Shown: positions 44,691-53,211 of the stretch, one piece after another
Layout of the letters: every line of letters begins with the position of its first letter
How positions within the stretch are numbered: position 1 is the stretch's first letter
From: G020354085 sp964482055
Lineage (GTDB): Bacteria > Pseudomonadota > Gammaproteobacteria > Acidiferrobacterales > Sulfurifustaceae
Direction of reading: 5' to 3'
DNA length: 64,000 nucleotides
Assembly: GCA_964482055.1 (NCBI GenBank)
Contig: CAYZVX010000001.1
Location: forward strand, 68,042 to 132,041
Translations under genes and position numbers: made by a program
Notes under the pieces: model-generated
The model's database searches: none
What the model saw: only the letters and a program-made list of their open reading frames with translations
Told to the model about the DNA's origin: nothing

Positions 44691-45428
44691 ATGAAGATCG
44701 CCGTCCTGTCCGATATCCACAGCAACATCGAAGCGTTAGAGGCGTGCCTGGAGGTCGCGGCGCGCCACGGCGTGGACGGCTATGCGTGCCTCGGGGACAG
44801 CGTCAATTACGGCGCCGACCCGGTGGCGGCGCTCGACCGGATCATGGCGCTGCCGCGGCTCGTCGCCGTGCTCGGCAACCACGACGAGGCGATGTTCCTC
44901 GCGCCCCACTGGTCGCTGGCGAGCGAGCTGGAGCACTGCGCCGCGTGGACCCGCCGGCAGCTGCGGCCGGAGCATCTCGATTTTCTACGCGGCCTTCCGT
45001 ACGTGCAGCGCGCGCATGGCGCGGTCTTCGCGCATGCCGTCATGGATTATCCCAACAGCTGGGAGTACGTGGTCGAACCGAAACAGGCGGAGCGCTGCTT
45101 CAAGGCCGTGCGCGAGCGCGTGCTGTTCCTGGGGCACGTCCACATCCCGTACCTCTTCCGCCAGGGTCGCAACGGAAAGGTGGAGGAGATCGAGCCGCGC
45201 CCGGGCGAAACCTATGCGCTTAGCGCCGGTGACCGCTATCTGGTCAACGTCGGGTCGGTCGGCCAGCCGCGCGATGGCGATAACAGCGCGAGTTTCGTGA
45301 TTTATGACGTCGCCGCCGCCAGCCTGCGCTTTGAGCGCGTCGCCTATGACTTTGCGGCGGCGGCCGCGAAGATCCGGCGCGCCGGGCTGCATCCTTTCTT
45401 TGCCGAGCGCCTGGCCGTTGGCCAGTAG
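44691..45428 (+). CDS. Calcineurin-like metallophosphoesterase
   Basis: This 245-residue protein has all the metal-binding blocks of the family: DIHSN near residue 8, LGDSVNYG, GNHDE, and the C-terminal LGHVHIPYLF. It resembles YfcE-type or symmetrical-hydrolase-like phosphoesterases; the substrate is unknown. It is convergent with the kinase-USP gene, whose stop is 45 bases away. A functional pairing with that kinase is only a guess. Confidence 0.82.
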   Translation: MKIAVLSDIHSNIEALEACLEVAARHGVDGYACLGDSVNYGADPVAALDRIMALPRLVAVLGNHDEAMFLAPHWSLASELEHCAAWTRRQLRPEHLDFLRGLPYVQRAHGAVFAHAVMDYPNSWEYVVEPKQAERCFKAVRERVLFLGHVHIPYLFRQGRNGKVEEIEPRPGETYALSAGDRYLVNVGSVGQPRDGDNSASFVIYDVAAASLRFERVAYDFAAAAAKIRRAGLHPFFAERLAVGQ

Positions 45429-45472
45429 CGGCCTCCGGCAGACGTACGACTGTACCCGGCAAGCGGCGACGG

Positions 45473-47068
45473 CTAGGTGGCGACGTAGCTTGCCACCGCA
45501 CCGGGAACGACGGCGTGCAGGTGCGCGTTGGCGCTCAGGCGCCGCGAGGCGTGTGCGGCGCTGCGTTCCTGCACGACGTAGATGGGGCACTTGATCGACG
45601 TCAGAACCTTGTAGGCAGTGCTGCCAAGGATGAAGCGGCTCAAGGCGCTGCGCTCGCGCGCACCGATGATGAGCAGATCCGCGGCGTAGTCCTCGAGACA
45701 ACTTGTGATGGCATCCACGGTGTCGCCGCTGCGCACGTTGATGCCGATCGGGATGAGCGCCGCACCCAGCTCCTCCACCAGTGCGGCAAGGCGGGCGCGT
45801 GCCTTCTGGTAGGCGGCATTCTGAATCTGCATCTCCTTGCCACCGCTGGCGGTGCCAACGTCCTGGCGCGGCAGCACCGTCACGACGGTGACCATGGAAC
45901 GCTGCATCTGGGCCAGGCGCACTGCCTCGCGCAGGATGGCGCGGTTCAGGGCGTCGGCACGGGCGCTGTCGGACGCATCGAGCGCAGCGACGATGCGGTA
46001 CGGCGGCTCCCCGCGCAAGCGCTTGTGGCGCTCGATCCAAGCCTTGAGCTCCCCGAGGCGGTCAACGCGCGGCTCGGCCGCGCGCCGCGCCAAACGGGCC
46101 AGCAGGCTTGTGCGGTTGGCGGCGGGTACTTCTTCTCCGGCAGGGGCAGCGGCACGGCTGACGCCACGCTCGGCCTGCAGCGCCTGCAGCGCGGCGAACA
46201 GCGCCTCGGCATCCGCAAAGCGCCGGTCGGGAAGATTCTCCAGACAGGTCATGACGACGCTCTCGAATCCGGCGCTCAGCTCCGGGCGGTAGGTGCGCGG
46301 TGATACCGGGGTGCGACGAATGCGCTGAATCACGTCCAAGGCCGTCTGGGCGTCGGGATAGGGCAGCCGCGAGGTCGTCATTTCAAACAGCATGGCCCCG
46401 ACCGAATACAGGTCGCTGCGCGGCTCATCGCGCACGCCGTAGAACTGTTCCGGCGCTATGTACGATGGTGTCCCCTTGGGTTCCTGGAACGATTCATAGA
46501 TGTGATCGGGCAGGTCCAGATGGTTGGCGAGCCCGAAGTCGATCAGTCGAACCTCGCCTCGCGGCGTGATCATTATGTTCGACAGCTTGATGTCGAGGTG
46601 CACGATTCGCCGACGATGCAGCTCGGCCAGCGCGCGCACGATCTTCATGGCGAGCGTGACCGCTTCGTGCTCGGTCAGGCAACCGCATTGGCGCAGGTGC
46701 GTCCACAGGTCGACGCCCTCGATGTAATCCATCACGAGATAGCGCCCCCGGTCGCTGTGCTGCACGACCGGCATGTGCGCATGGGGAAAATCCTCCAGGT
46801 ACGGCGCCAGGCGCAGCTCGTTTTCGAAGGCCACCACGCTGGCTGGATCGGCATCCTGCGAGCCGCGCGGAACCTTGAGCACGCGCCGCTTGCCAGCGCT
46901 GTCCACGGCCGAGTACAGCCAGGCCATGCCGCCTTCGCCAATCTTGCGCTCGATGGTCAAACCGCCCACCGGCGTGCCCGGGGAGAGCTCGACCGTTGCT
47001 GGCGGGTCGACGGAGAAAGATGTTGCTGCCACGGGGACTGCCGCCTTCTGGTGATTCAGTAACCCCAA
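45473..47068 (-). CDS. Ser/Thr protein kinase fused to a universal stress protein domain
   Basis: The 531-residue cytoplasmic protein has a Hanks-type kinase at residues about 35-310: Gly loop GEGGMAWLY, Lys65 in VLKV, catalytic loop VHLDIKLSN, DFG at 177-179, APEQF. HRD is HLD, so it is a non-RD kinase. A USP-type domain occupies about 360-510 (RIVAALDASDSARADALN, LLIIGARERSALSRFILGSTAYKVL), with a GxRxxS/G nucleotide-binding pattern. No membrane segment is visible. The fusion suggests a nucleotide or stress signal acting on the kinase. Confidence 0.88.
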   Translation of the reverse strand: MGLLNHQKAAVPVAATSFSVDPPATVELSPGTPVGGLTIERKIGEGGMAWLYSAVDSAGKRRVLKVPRGSQDADPASVVAFENELRLAPYLEDFPHAHMPVVQHSDRGRYLVMDYIEGVDLWTHLRQCGCLTEHEAVTLAMKIVRALAELHRRRIVHLDIKLSNIMITPRGEVRLIDFGLANHLDLPDHIYESFQEPKGTPSYIAPEQFYGVRDEPRSDLYSVGAMLFEMTTSRLPYPDAQTALDVIQRIRRTPVSPRTYRPELSAGFESVVMTCLENLPDRRFADAEALFAALQALQAERGVSRAAAPAGEEVPAANRTSLLARLARRAAEPRVDRLGELKAWIERHKRLRGEPPYRIVAALDASDSARADALNRAILREAVRLAQMQRSMVTVVTVLPRQDVGTASGGKEMQIQNAAYQKARARLAALVEELGAALIPIGINVRSGDTVDAITSCLEDYAADLLIIGARERSALSRFILGSTAYKVLTSIKCPIYVVQERSAAHASRRLSANAHLHAVVPGAVASYVAT

Positions 47069-47365
47069 GCAATTGGCAAGATCTGTGCCCGCGATGGCTG
47101 GCCGGACGAGCCACGGGTACCGAGCGAAAACCTTCGCCCCGACAGCTGGTTATCAACCGGACAGGCCCAACAGCGGACAGGCTCTTGCCCACTGCACGAC
47201 GGAAAGTGGCAGCCGGCCGACGGGCGGCGACACGCACGCTGAGGTCGGTGGTCGCCAGCCCGACTCGGTCAACTGTAGGCCGCGGGAACGGGACCGTCCC
47301 GAGCCGAGGAGGGCAAGGACACGCCATTCGTGCCGACCGGGGATACTTTCCATTACAATGCGCGG
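47069..47365. other. Divergent intergenic region between kinase-USP gene and cysM
   Basis: 297 bases. TACAAT at 47354-47359 could be a -10 for cysM but lies very close to its start. I see no convincing gene, RNA or terminator. Confidence 0.5.
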
Positions 47366-48256
47366 ATGCGGCTGAAAACGCTGGAAGATTTCGTCGGCAA
47401 CACGCCGCTTGTACGCCTGCAACGGCTCCCGGGTCGGACCAGCAACACAATACTCGCTAAGCTCGAGGGCAATAACCCGGCCGGTTCGGTCAAGGACCGC
47501 CCAGCGCTTTCCATGATCCGGCACGCCGAGGCACGCGGCGAGATCAAGCCCGGCGATACCCTCATCGAGGCCACCTCCGGTAATACTGGCATCGCGCTTG
47601 CCATGGCGGCCGCCATGCGCGGCTACCGCATGGTGCTCGTCATGCCCGAGCACATGAGTGTCGAACGGCGCGCCGTCATGAAGGCGTTTGGCGCCGAAAT
47701 CGTGCTGGTGTCGAAGGAGGCGAGCATGGAGGGCGCGCGCGACCTCGCCGCCCAGATGGAGCGCGAGGGCCGCGGCAAGGTTCTCGACCAGTTCGCCAAC
47801 CCGGACAACCCGCGCGCCCACTACGAGGGAACGGGGCCGGAGCTCTGGCGGGACACGGACGGGCAGCTCACCCATTTCGTGAGCGCCATGGGCACGACCG
47901 GCACGATCATGGGGGTGGGCACGTTCCTGCGCGAGGTGAGCCCGGCAGTCAAGATCGTCGGCGTGCAACCGCAGGAAGGCTCCAGCATCCCCGGCATCCG
48001 CCGCTGGCCCAAGGAATATCTGCCGAAGATCTATGACGCCTCCCTCGTCGACCGGATCATCGATGTCTCCCAGCAGGAGGCCGAGGACATGACGCGGCGG
48101 CTGGCACGCGAGGAGGGCATCTTCTGCGGCGTTTCTTCCGGCGGGGCAACAGCGGCGGCGCTGCGCCTTTCGCGCGAGGTCGAAAACGCGGTGATCGCCG
48201 TGATCATCTGCGACCGCGGTGACCGCTACCTCTCGACCGGCGTCTTTCCGGATTAG
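47366..48256 (+). CDS. cysM: Cysteine synthase B (CysM type)
   Basis: This PLP enzyme makes cysteine from O-acetylserine and sulfide or thiosulfate. The 296-residue protein has the PLP Lys in NPAGSVKDRPALSMI, the substrate loop EATSGNTGIALAM and the phosphate loop AMGTTGTIMG. The KDRPA/SMI pattern and C-terminal length fit CysM better than CysK. ATG 47366 was chosen for the conserved start LKTLEDFVGNTPLVRL. Confidence 0.93.
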   Translation: MRLKTLEDFVGNTPLVRLQRLPGRTSNTILAKLEGNNPAGSVKDRPALSMIRHAEARGEIKPGDTLIEATSGNTGIALAMAAAMRGYRMVLVMPEHMSVERRAVMKAFGAEIVLVSKEASMEGARDLAAQMEREGRGKVLDQFANPDNPRAHYEGTGPELWRDTDGQLTHFVSAMGTTGTIMGVGTFLREVSPAVKIVGVQPQEGSSIPGIRRWPKEYLPKIYDASLVDRIIDVSQQEAEDMTRRLAREEGIFCGVSSGGATAAALRLSREVENAVIAVIICDRGDRYLSTGVFPD

Positions 48257-48275
48257 CCGGCCGCAGGTGACGGCC

Positions 48276-49064
48276 ATGAACGTCCTGGCGTTCGACATCG
48301 AGACTGTGCCAGACGTGGAGGCCGGCCGGCGACTGTACGGGCTCGACGGTCTCGGCGACCGGGACGTGGCGCGCGTGATGTTCGCCAAGCGCCGCGAGCA
48401 GACCGGCGACTCGGAATTCCTGCGCCACCACCTGCAGCGCGTGGTTAGCATTTCCGCGGTACTGCGCACCAACGACTCCTTTCGTGTCTGGTCGCTTGGC
48501 GATGCGAGCTCGGACGAAGCCGACCTGATCCGGCGCTTTTTCGACGGCATCGACCGGTATACACCGGTGCTGGTGTCCTGGAACGGGTCCGGCTTCGACC
48601 TGCCGGTGCTGCACTATCGCGCCCTCAAGCACGGAATCGTCGCTTCGCGTTACTGGGAGACGGGGACCGAGGACCAGAGTTTTCGCTGGAACAACTATCT
48701 CAGCCGCTACCACGAGCGCCATACGGACTTGATGGACGTGTTGTCCGGCTATCAGCCACGCGCCACGGCGCCGCTCGACGAGGTTGCCGTGTTGCTCGGC
48801 CTGCCCGGCAAGATGGGGCATAGTGGCGCGGAGGTCTGGGAACAATTCCAGGCCGGGGCAATCGAGGACATCCGCAATTACTGCGAGACCGACGTGCTCA
48901 ATACCTACCTCATCTACCTGCGCTATGAGCTCATGCGCGGCAATCTCGATGATGCCCAGTATCGAAGGGAGCTCAAGGTCGTGCGCGACGCGCTCGCGGC
49001 TGCCGGCAAGCCGCATCTGAACCGGTTTCTCTCGGCCTGGCACGCCGAGCCCGCGGGCGGATGA
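48276..49064 (+). CDS. DEDDy 3'-5' exonuclease, PolB-like
   Basis: This 262-residue protein is a stand-alone exonuclease domain. It has ExoI FDIETVPD, ExoII WNGSGFDLPVL and ExoIII YCETDVLNTYLIYLRY, so all four acidic residues and the Tyr are present. This family lies next to rlmD in many gammaproteobacteria. It probably trims DNA or RNA 3' ends. It overlaps rlmD by 4 bases. Confidence 0.88.
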   Translation: MNVLAFDIETVPDVEAGRRLYGLDGLGDRDVARVMFAKRREQTGDSEFLRHHLQRVVSISAVLRTNDSFRVWSLGDASSDEADLIRRFFDGIDRYTPVLVSWNGSGFDLPVLHYRALKHGIVASRYWETGTEDQSFRWNNYLSRYHERHTDLMDVLSGYQPRATAPLDEVAVLLGLPGKMGHSGAEVWEQFQAGAIEDIRNYCETDVLNTYLIYLRYELMRGNLDDAQYRRELKVVRDALAAAGKPHLNRFLSAWHAEPAGG

Positions 49065-50407
49065 GGCCGCAGTCAATCGACCCGACCACCGCCGATCAAG
49101 CCGGCGACACCGCGGTAGCGACGATCGAGTCGCTCAACCACGACGCCCGCGGTGTCGCGCGGATCAACGGCAAGGTGACTTTTATCGAGGGCGCCCTGCC
49201 GGGCGAGTCCGTGCGCTTTCGCTACCTTAACCGGCGCAAGAGCTACGACAGCGGCGCGCTGCTCGAGGTCCTGACCCCGAGCCCCGATCGGGTCACCCCG
49301 CGCTGCCCGCACTTCGGCGTGTGCGGGGGCTGCTCCCTGCAACACCTCGGGCTGGGCGCCCAGCTTGCCGCCAAGCAGCGCGTGCTGGCCGACGCCCTGG
49401 CCCGCATCGGCAAAGCGGACCCGCAGGCCTGGCTCGGGCCGCTCGCCGGCCCGGGATGGGGCTACCGGCGGCGTGCCCGCCTGGGCGTGCGGCTGGTGCC
49501 CAAGAAAGGCGGGGTGCTGGTTGGCTTCCGCGAACGCCGTCGCAGCTTCATAACGGCCCTCGCGGAGTGCCCCATCCTCGACGAGCGGGTGTCTCGGCTG
49601 CTGCCCGGCCTGCGCACCCTCATTGCCGGCCTGTCCTGCCCGGACCGCATTCCACAGATCGAGGTCGCGGTCGCCGACAACGCCACTGCCCTGGTGTTTC
49701 GCCACCTCGTGGCCCTGGCGCCCGCCGATCTGGAGCAGCTCAGCGCTTTCGGCGAGCGCCACGGCCTGCAGGTTTATCTGCAAGGCGGCGGGCCGGATAC
49801 GGTCGTGCCGCTGTCGCCACGGGCGCCAGAGGCGCTCTGCTACCGTCTGGCAGAGCATGGGGTAACGCTTCGTTTCGGGCCCGCCGATTTCGTGCAGGTC
49901 AACGCCGAGGTGAACCGCCAGATGGTGGCTCGGGCGCTCGCGTTGCTGGAGTTGCAGCCGACTGACCGGATGCTGGACCTCTTCTGCGGGCTCGGCAACT
50001 TCACCCTGCCGGCGGCGCGCCGCTGCGCGCGGGTCCTGGGCATCGAGGCGGACGCCGCGGCGGTCGCCACCGCCCGCGCCAATGCCGCGCTCAACGCCAT
50101 TGCCAACGTCGAGTTTCGGGTCGGCGACCTGTACGACGCCGACGCTGCCCAGGACCCGTGGGACGGGTTTCGTTTCGACAAGCTGCTGCTCGACCCGCCG
50201 CGCAGCGGGGCGATGGAGGCCCTCAAGCGGCTGCGAACGGCGCTGCCGCAGCGCATCGTCTACGTCTCGTGCAGCCACGCGACGCTGGCACGCGACGCCG
50301 GTTACCTCGTGCACGCGCTCGGCTACCGCTTGGCCGCCGCCGGCGTGCTGGACATGTTTCCCCACACCAGCCATGTCGAGTCGATGGCGCTGTTTGTACA
50401 ATCCTGA
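49061..50407 (+). CDS. rlmD: 23S rRNA (uracil-1939-C5)-methyltransferase RlmD
   Basis: This SAM-dependent methyltransferase has an N-terminal TRAM domain (VATIESLNHDARGVARINGKVTFIEGALPGESV) and the iron-sulfur Cys cluster CPHFGVCGGC. The SAM motif is LDLFCGLGNFTLPAARR. The catalytic Cys is in YVSCSHATLARD. At 448 residues it has the normal length. It follows the exonuclease and precedes an L,D-transpeptidase gene by two bases. Confidence 0.95.
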   Translation: MRPQSIDPTTADQAGDTAVATIESLNHDARGVARINGKVTFIEGALPGESVRFRYLNRRKSYDSGALLEVLTPSPDRVTPRCPHFGVCGGCSLQHLGLGAQLAAKQRVLADALARIGKADPQAWLGPLAGPGWGYRRRARLGVRLVPKKGGVLVGFRERRRSFITALAECPILDERVSRLLPGLRTLIAGLSCPDRIPQIEVAVADNATALVFRHLVALAPADLEQLSAFGERHGLQVYLQGGGPDTVVPLSPRAPEALCYRLAEHGVTLRFGPADFVQVNAEVNRQMVARALALLELQPTDRMLDLFCGLGNFTLPAARRCARVLGIEADAAAVATARANAALNAIANVEFRVGDLYDADAAQDPWDGFRFDKLLLDPPRSGAMEALKRLRTALPQRIVYVSCSHATLARDAGYLVHALGYRLAAAGVLDMFPHTSHVESMALFVQS

Positions 50408-50409
50408 GC

Positions 50410-50907
50410 ATGCGGCAGCGCTCGGACTACGCCATTGAGGTGGATGTACCCGCCCAAACCCTCACGCTCTACGACCGCGCCGGGCATGTCGTCATGCGAA
50501 CCACCGTTTCCACCGCACGCAAGGGCGTGGGCGAGCGAAACGGCAGTGAACAGACCCCGCGCGGCGCCCATTACGTGCGCGCTAAGATCGGCGCGGGGCT
50601 GCCGGCCAACGCGGTGCTGGTCTCGCGCCGCCCGACCGGCGAGATCTACAGCCCGCAGCTGCGCGCCGCCTATCCGGGGCGCGACTGGATCTTAACGCGC
50701 ATCCTCTGGCTGTGTGGCCTTGAGCCGGGCAGGAATCGTTTGGGCGACGTCGATACCATGCGCCGCTACATCTACATCCACGGCTGCCCGGACGAGGACC
50801 CGATGGGCGTGCCGTCCTCGCGCGGCTGCGTAAAGATGCGCAACCGCGACCTGCTCGAGCTGTTCGACCGGGTGCCGGTCGGCACGCGCGTCTACATCCG
50901 GGGCTGA
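50410..50907 (+). CDS. L,D-transpeptidase (YkuD domain)
   Basis: This 165-residue single-domain protein has the catalytic signature HGCPDEDPMGVPSSRGCVKM, with His and Cys of the YkuD active site. It would crosslink peptidoglycan or attach proteins to it. No signal peptide is visible from ATG 50410, which is unusual for an enzyme of the periplasm; an upstream open frame exists but lies inside rlmD. Its neighbour nagZ also acts in cell-wall recycling. Confidence 0.88.
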   Translation: MRQRSDYAIEVDVPAQTLTLYDRAGHVVMRTTVSTARKGVGERNGSEQTPRGAHYVRAKIGAGLPANAVLVSRRPTGEIYSPQLRAAYPGRDWILTRILWLCGLEPGRNRLGDVDTMRRYIYIHGCPDEDPMGVPSSRGCVKMRNRDLLELFDRVPVGTRVYIRG

Positions 50908-50909
50908 GC

Positions 50910-52202
50910 GTGTCACTCGGCCCCGTCATGCTCGACATCGCGGGCCTGGAGCTCACGCCCGAGGAGCGCGAGCGCCTGCGGCATCCGCTCACCGGCGGGG
51001 TGATTCTGTTTTCCCGTAACTACGAGTCGCCGGAACAGGTCGAGCGCCTGGTGGCCGACATCCACGCCCAGCGTGAGCCCCAGCTGCTGGTCGCCGTCGA
51101 CCACGAGGGCGGACGGGTCCAGCGCTTTCGTGCAGGTTTCACCGACCTTCCCTCGGCACGTGCCCTGGGGAAACTGCACGACGAGAATCCAAGACGCGCC
51201 AAGCGGCTCGCCGAGGCCTGCGGCTGGCTGATGGCGGCCGAGCTGCGCGCGGTGGGCGTGGATTTCAGCTTCGCACCAGTGCTCGACCTCGACCGCGGTG
51301 TGAGCGAGGTCATCGGCGACCGAGCCTTTCACGCCGATCCAGAGGTGGTGGTGGAGCTCGCCCACGCGTTCACGCGCGGCATGCATGCCGCCGGCATGGC
51401 CGCGACCGGCAAGCACTTCCCGGGCCACGGCGCCGTGACCGCCGATTCGCACGCGGCCCTGCCGGTCGATGAGCGCGATTTCGTCGACATCTTGACGGAG
51501 GACCTCGTGCCCTTCGAGCGCATGATCCACTACGGCCTCGCCGCGATCATGCCGGCCCACATCGTCTATCCCAAGGTGGATGCCCGGCCGGCCGGCTATT
51601 CGCGCGTGTGGCTGAAGGAGGTGCTGCGCCGGCGCCTGGGCTTTCAGGGGGTCATCTTCAGCGACGATTTGTCGATGGAGGGCGCAAAGTCGGCATTCGT
51701 GCCATCCCTGGCGCGCGGCCCTCGCCTCGGTCCAATCGGCGAGTCCGCAACCGGTGCATCCGTGCACCGCGGCCCTCGCCTCGGTCCAATCGGCGAGTCC
51801 GCAACCAGTGCATCCGTGCACCGCGGCCCTCGCCTCGGTCCAATCGGCGAGTCCGCAACCGGTGCATCCGTGCACCGCGGCCCTCGCCTCGGTCCAATCG
51901 GCGAGTCCGCAACCGGTGCATCCGTGCACCGCGGCCCTCGCCTCGGTCCAATCGGCGAAGGGGCGGGTGACATCGTGGCGCGCGGCCGTGCCGCGCTCGC
52001 CGCTGGCTGCGACATGGTGCTTGTCTGCAACGACCCGGCCGCGGCGGGGCGCCTGCTCGACGGGCTCGGCGCGCATGACGATCCGGCATCGCACTTGCGC
52101 CTGGTGCGCATGCATGGCCGTCCGGGCGCGCCGCCGCGCACGCTGCTCGCGGCCGACCGCAACTACCGCGACACGGTGCGCATGGTGCACAACCTGGCGT
52201 AG
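50910..52202 (+). CDS. nagZ: Beta-N-acetylhexosaminidase NagZ with a repeat-encoded insertion
   Basis: This GH3 enzyme removes GlcNAc from anhydro-muropeptides during cell-wall recycling. VAVDHEGGRVQRF, the mobile catalytic loop KHFPGHGAVTADSH and the nucleophile region FSDDLSMEGA (about residues 250-259) are intact, as is AGCDMVLVCND near the end. Between them, residues about 269-349 are four copies of RGPRLGPIGESATGASVH plus a partial fifth, encoded by the 54-bp palindromic unit. The protein is therefore 430 residues instead of about 340. The insert lies after the nucleophile, where other NagZ have a short loop leading to a helix. Start is GTG. Confidence 0.93.
   Translation: MSLGPVMLDIAGLELTPEERERLRHPLTGGVILFSRNYESPEQVERLVADIHAQREPQLLVAVDHEGGRVQRFRAGFTDLPSARALGKLHDENPRRAKRLAEACGWLMAAELRAVGVDFSFAPVLDLDRGVSEVIGDRAFHADPEVVVELAHAFTRGMHAAGMAATGKHFPGHGAVTADSHAALPVDERDFVDILTEDLVPFERMIHYGLAAIMPAHIVYPKVDARPAGYSRVWLKEVLRRRLGFQGVIFSDDLSMEGAKSAFVPSLARGPRLGPIGESATGASVHRGPRLGPIGESATSASVHRGPRLGPIGESATGASVHRGPRLGPIGESATGASVHRGPRLGPIGEGAGDIVARGRAALAAGCDMVLVCNDPAAAGRLLDGLGAHDDPASHLRLVRMHGRPGAPPRTLLAADRNYRDTVRMVHNLA
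51690..51958 (+). repeat. In-frame tandem array of 54-bp palindromic units in nagZ (locus C)
   Basis: Units start at 51717, 51771, 51825 and 51879, exactly 54 bp apart, with a partial fifth from 51933. A divergent half-unit at about 51690-51716 precedes them. The central hairpin is GGTGCA-TCCG-TGCACC (one copy starts AGTGCA) and, in the divergent leading unit, GTGCCA-TCCC-TGGCGC. Outer arms GGCGA/TCGCC and CCGC/GCGG are kept. Each unit is 18 codons with no stop. Confidence 0.93.
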
Positions 52203-52285
52203 CAACCGCCGTCGCGCCCAACCTTGCGCTGAGCACCGCTGGCTGGGGAGCGCGTCGTGGCGACCATTGGCGGCGAGTCAAGATA

Positions 52286-52313
52286 TTGATTTGGTCGGCC
52301 GTTGACCCATAAT
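52286..52313 (+). promoter_or_regulatory. Candidate sigma-70 promoter of speD
   Basis: TTGATT at 52286-52291 and CATAAT at 52308-52313 are spaced by 16 bases, about 46 bases before the speD start. Confidence 0.45.
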
Positions 52314-52359
52314 TACGACAAGCCACGAACCCCACGAGATAACGCGAGGGACACCGGAA

Positions 52360-53211
52360 TTGGATCTGCTCAAGCCGCTCAGGAAACTCAAGCTCGAGAG
52401 CTTCAACAACCTCACCAAGACGCTGAGTTTCAACATCTACGACATCTGTTTCGCACCGAACGAGGCGGCGCAAAAGGAATACATCCGTTATATCGACGAG
52501 GTGTACAACGCCGAGCGCCTCACGCAGATCCTGACCGAGGTCGCCAAGATCATCGGCGCCAACATCCTGAACATTGCGCGCCAGGACTACGATCCGCAGG
52601 GCGCGAGCGTCACGATGCTGGTGTCCGAGATGCCGCTGCACGAGGAGCCGCTCAACCCCGAGGCGCCCGGTCCGCTGACCGCGACGCTCGCGGCTGAGGC
52701 CATCGAGCGCCCGGGCTCCGAAGCCGTGGTCGCGCACCTCGACAAGAGCCATATCACGGTGCACACCTACCCCGAGATGCATCCCGACAATGGCATCTCG
52801 ACGTTCCGCGCCGATATCGACGTGTCGACCTGCGGGAAGATCTCGCCGCTGCGCGCGCTGAACTTTCTCATCCACAGCTTCGAGTCCGACATCGTGATCA
52901 TTGATTATCGCGTGCGCGGCTTCACCCGTGACGTGAAGGGCACCAAACACTACATCGATCACAAGATCAACTCGATCCAGAACTTCGTCGATAAGCAGAC
53001 GCTGTCGCGTTATCAGGCCATCGACGTGAACGTCTACCAGGAGAACATCTTTCACACCAAGCTGATGCTGAAAGAGTTCAAGCTCGACAACTACCTGTTT
53101 GGCGTGACCGAGGCCAATCTCAATCCGGCGGAGACCAAGGTCATCAGCCAGCGCCTGAAGCACGAAACCGCCGAGATCTTCTACGGCACCAACATGGTGC
53201 GGGTGAGCTGA
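52360..53211 (+). CDS. speD: S-adenosylmethionine decarboxylase proenzyme
   Basis: This enzyme makes decarboxylated SAM, the aminopropyl donor for spermidine. The 283-residue proenzyme is of the E. coli type (LESFNNLTKTLSFNIYDICFAPNEA, ANILNIARQDYDPQGASVTMLVSE). Self-cleavage at the Ser of AHLDKSHITVHTYPE makes the pyruvoyl cofactor. The best start is TTG 52360 behind GAGGG; no ATG fits. Its stop overlaps a putative CTG start of the next gene. No speE is visible here. Confidence 0.94.
   Translation: MDLLKPLRKLKLESFNNLTKTLSFNIYDICFAPNEAAQKEYIRYIDEVYNAERLTQILTEVAKIIGANILNIARQDYDPQGASVTMLVSEMPLHEEPLNPEAPGPLTATLAAEAIERPGSEAVVAHLDKSHITVHTYPEMHPDNGISTFRADIDVSTCGKISPLRALNFLIHSFESDIVIIDYRVRGFTRDVKGTKHYIDHKINSIQNFVDKQTLSRYQAIDVNVYQENIFHTKLMLKEFKLDNYLFGVTEANLNPAETKVISQRLKHETAEIFYGTNMVRVS

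Noticed and set aside
51608..51970. Second long frame across the nagZ repeat array, also on the minus strand
   Set aside because: These are shadow frames of the repeated unit; the nagZ frame alone joins conserved sequence on both sides.
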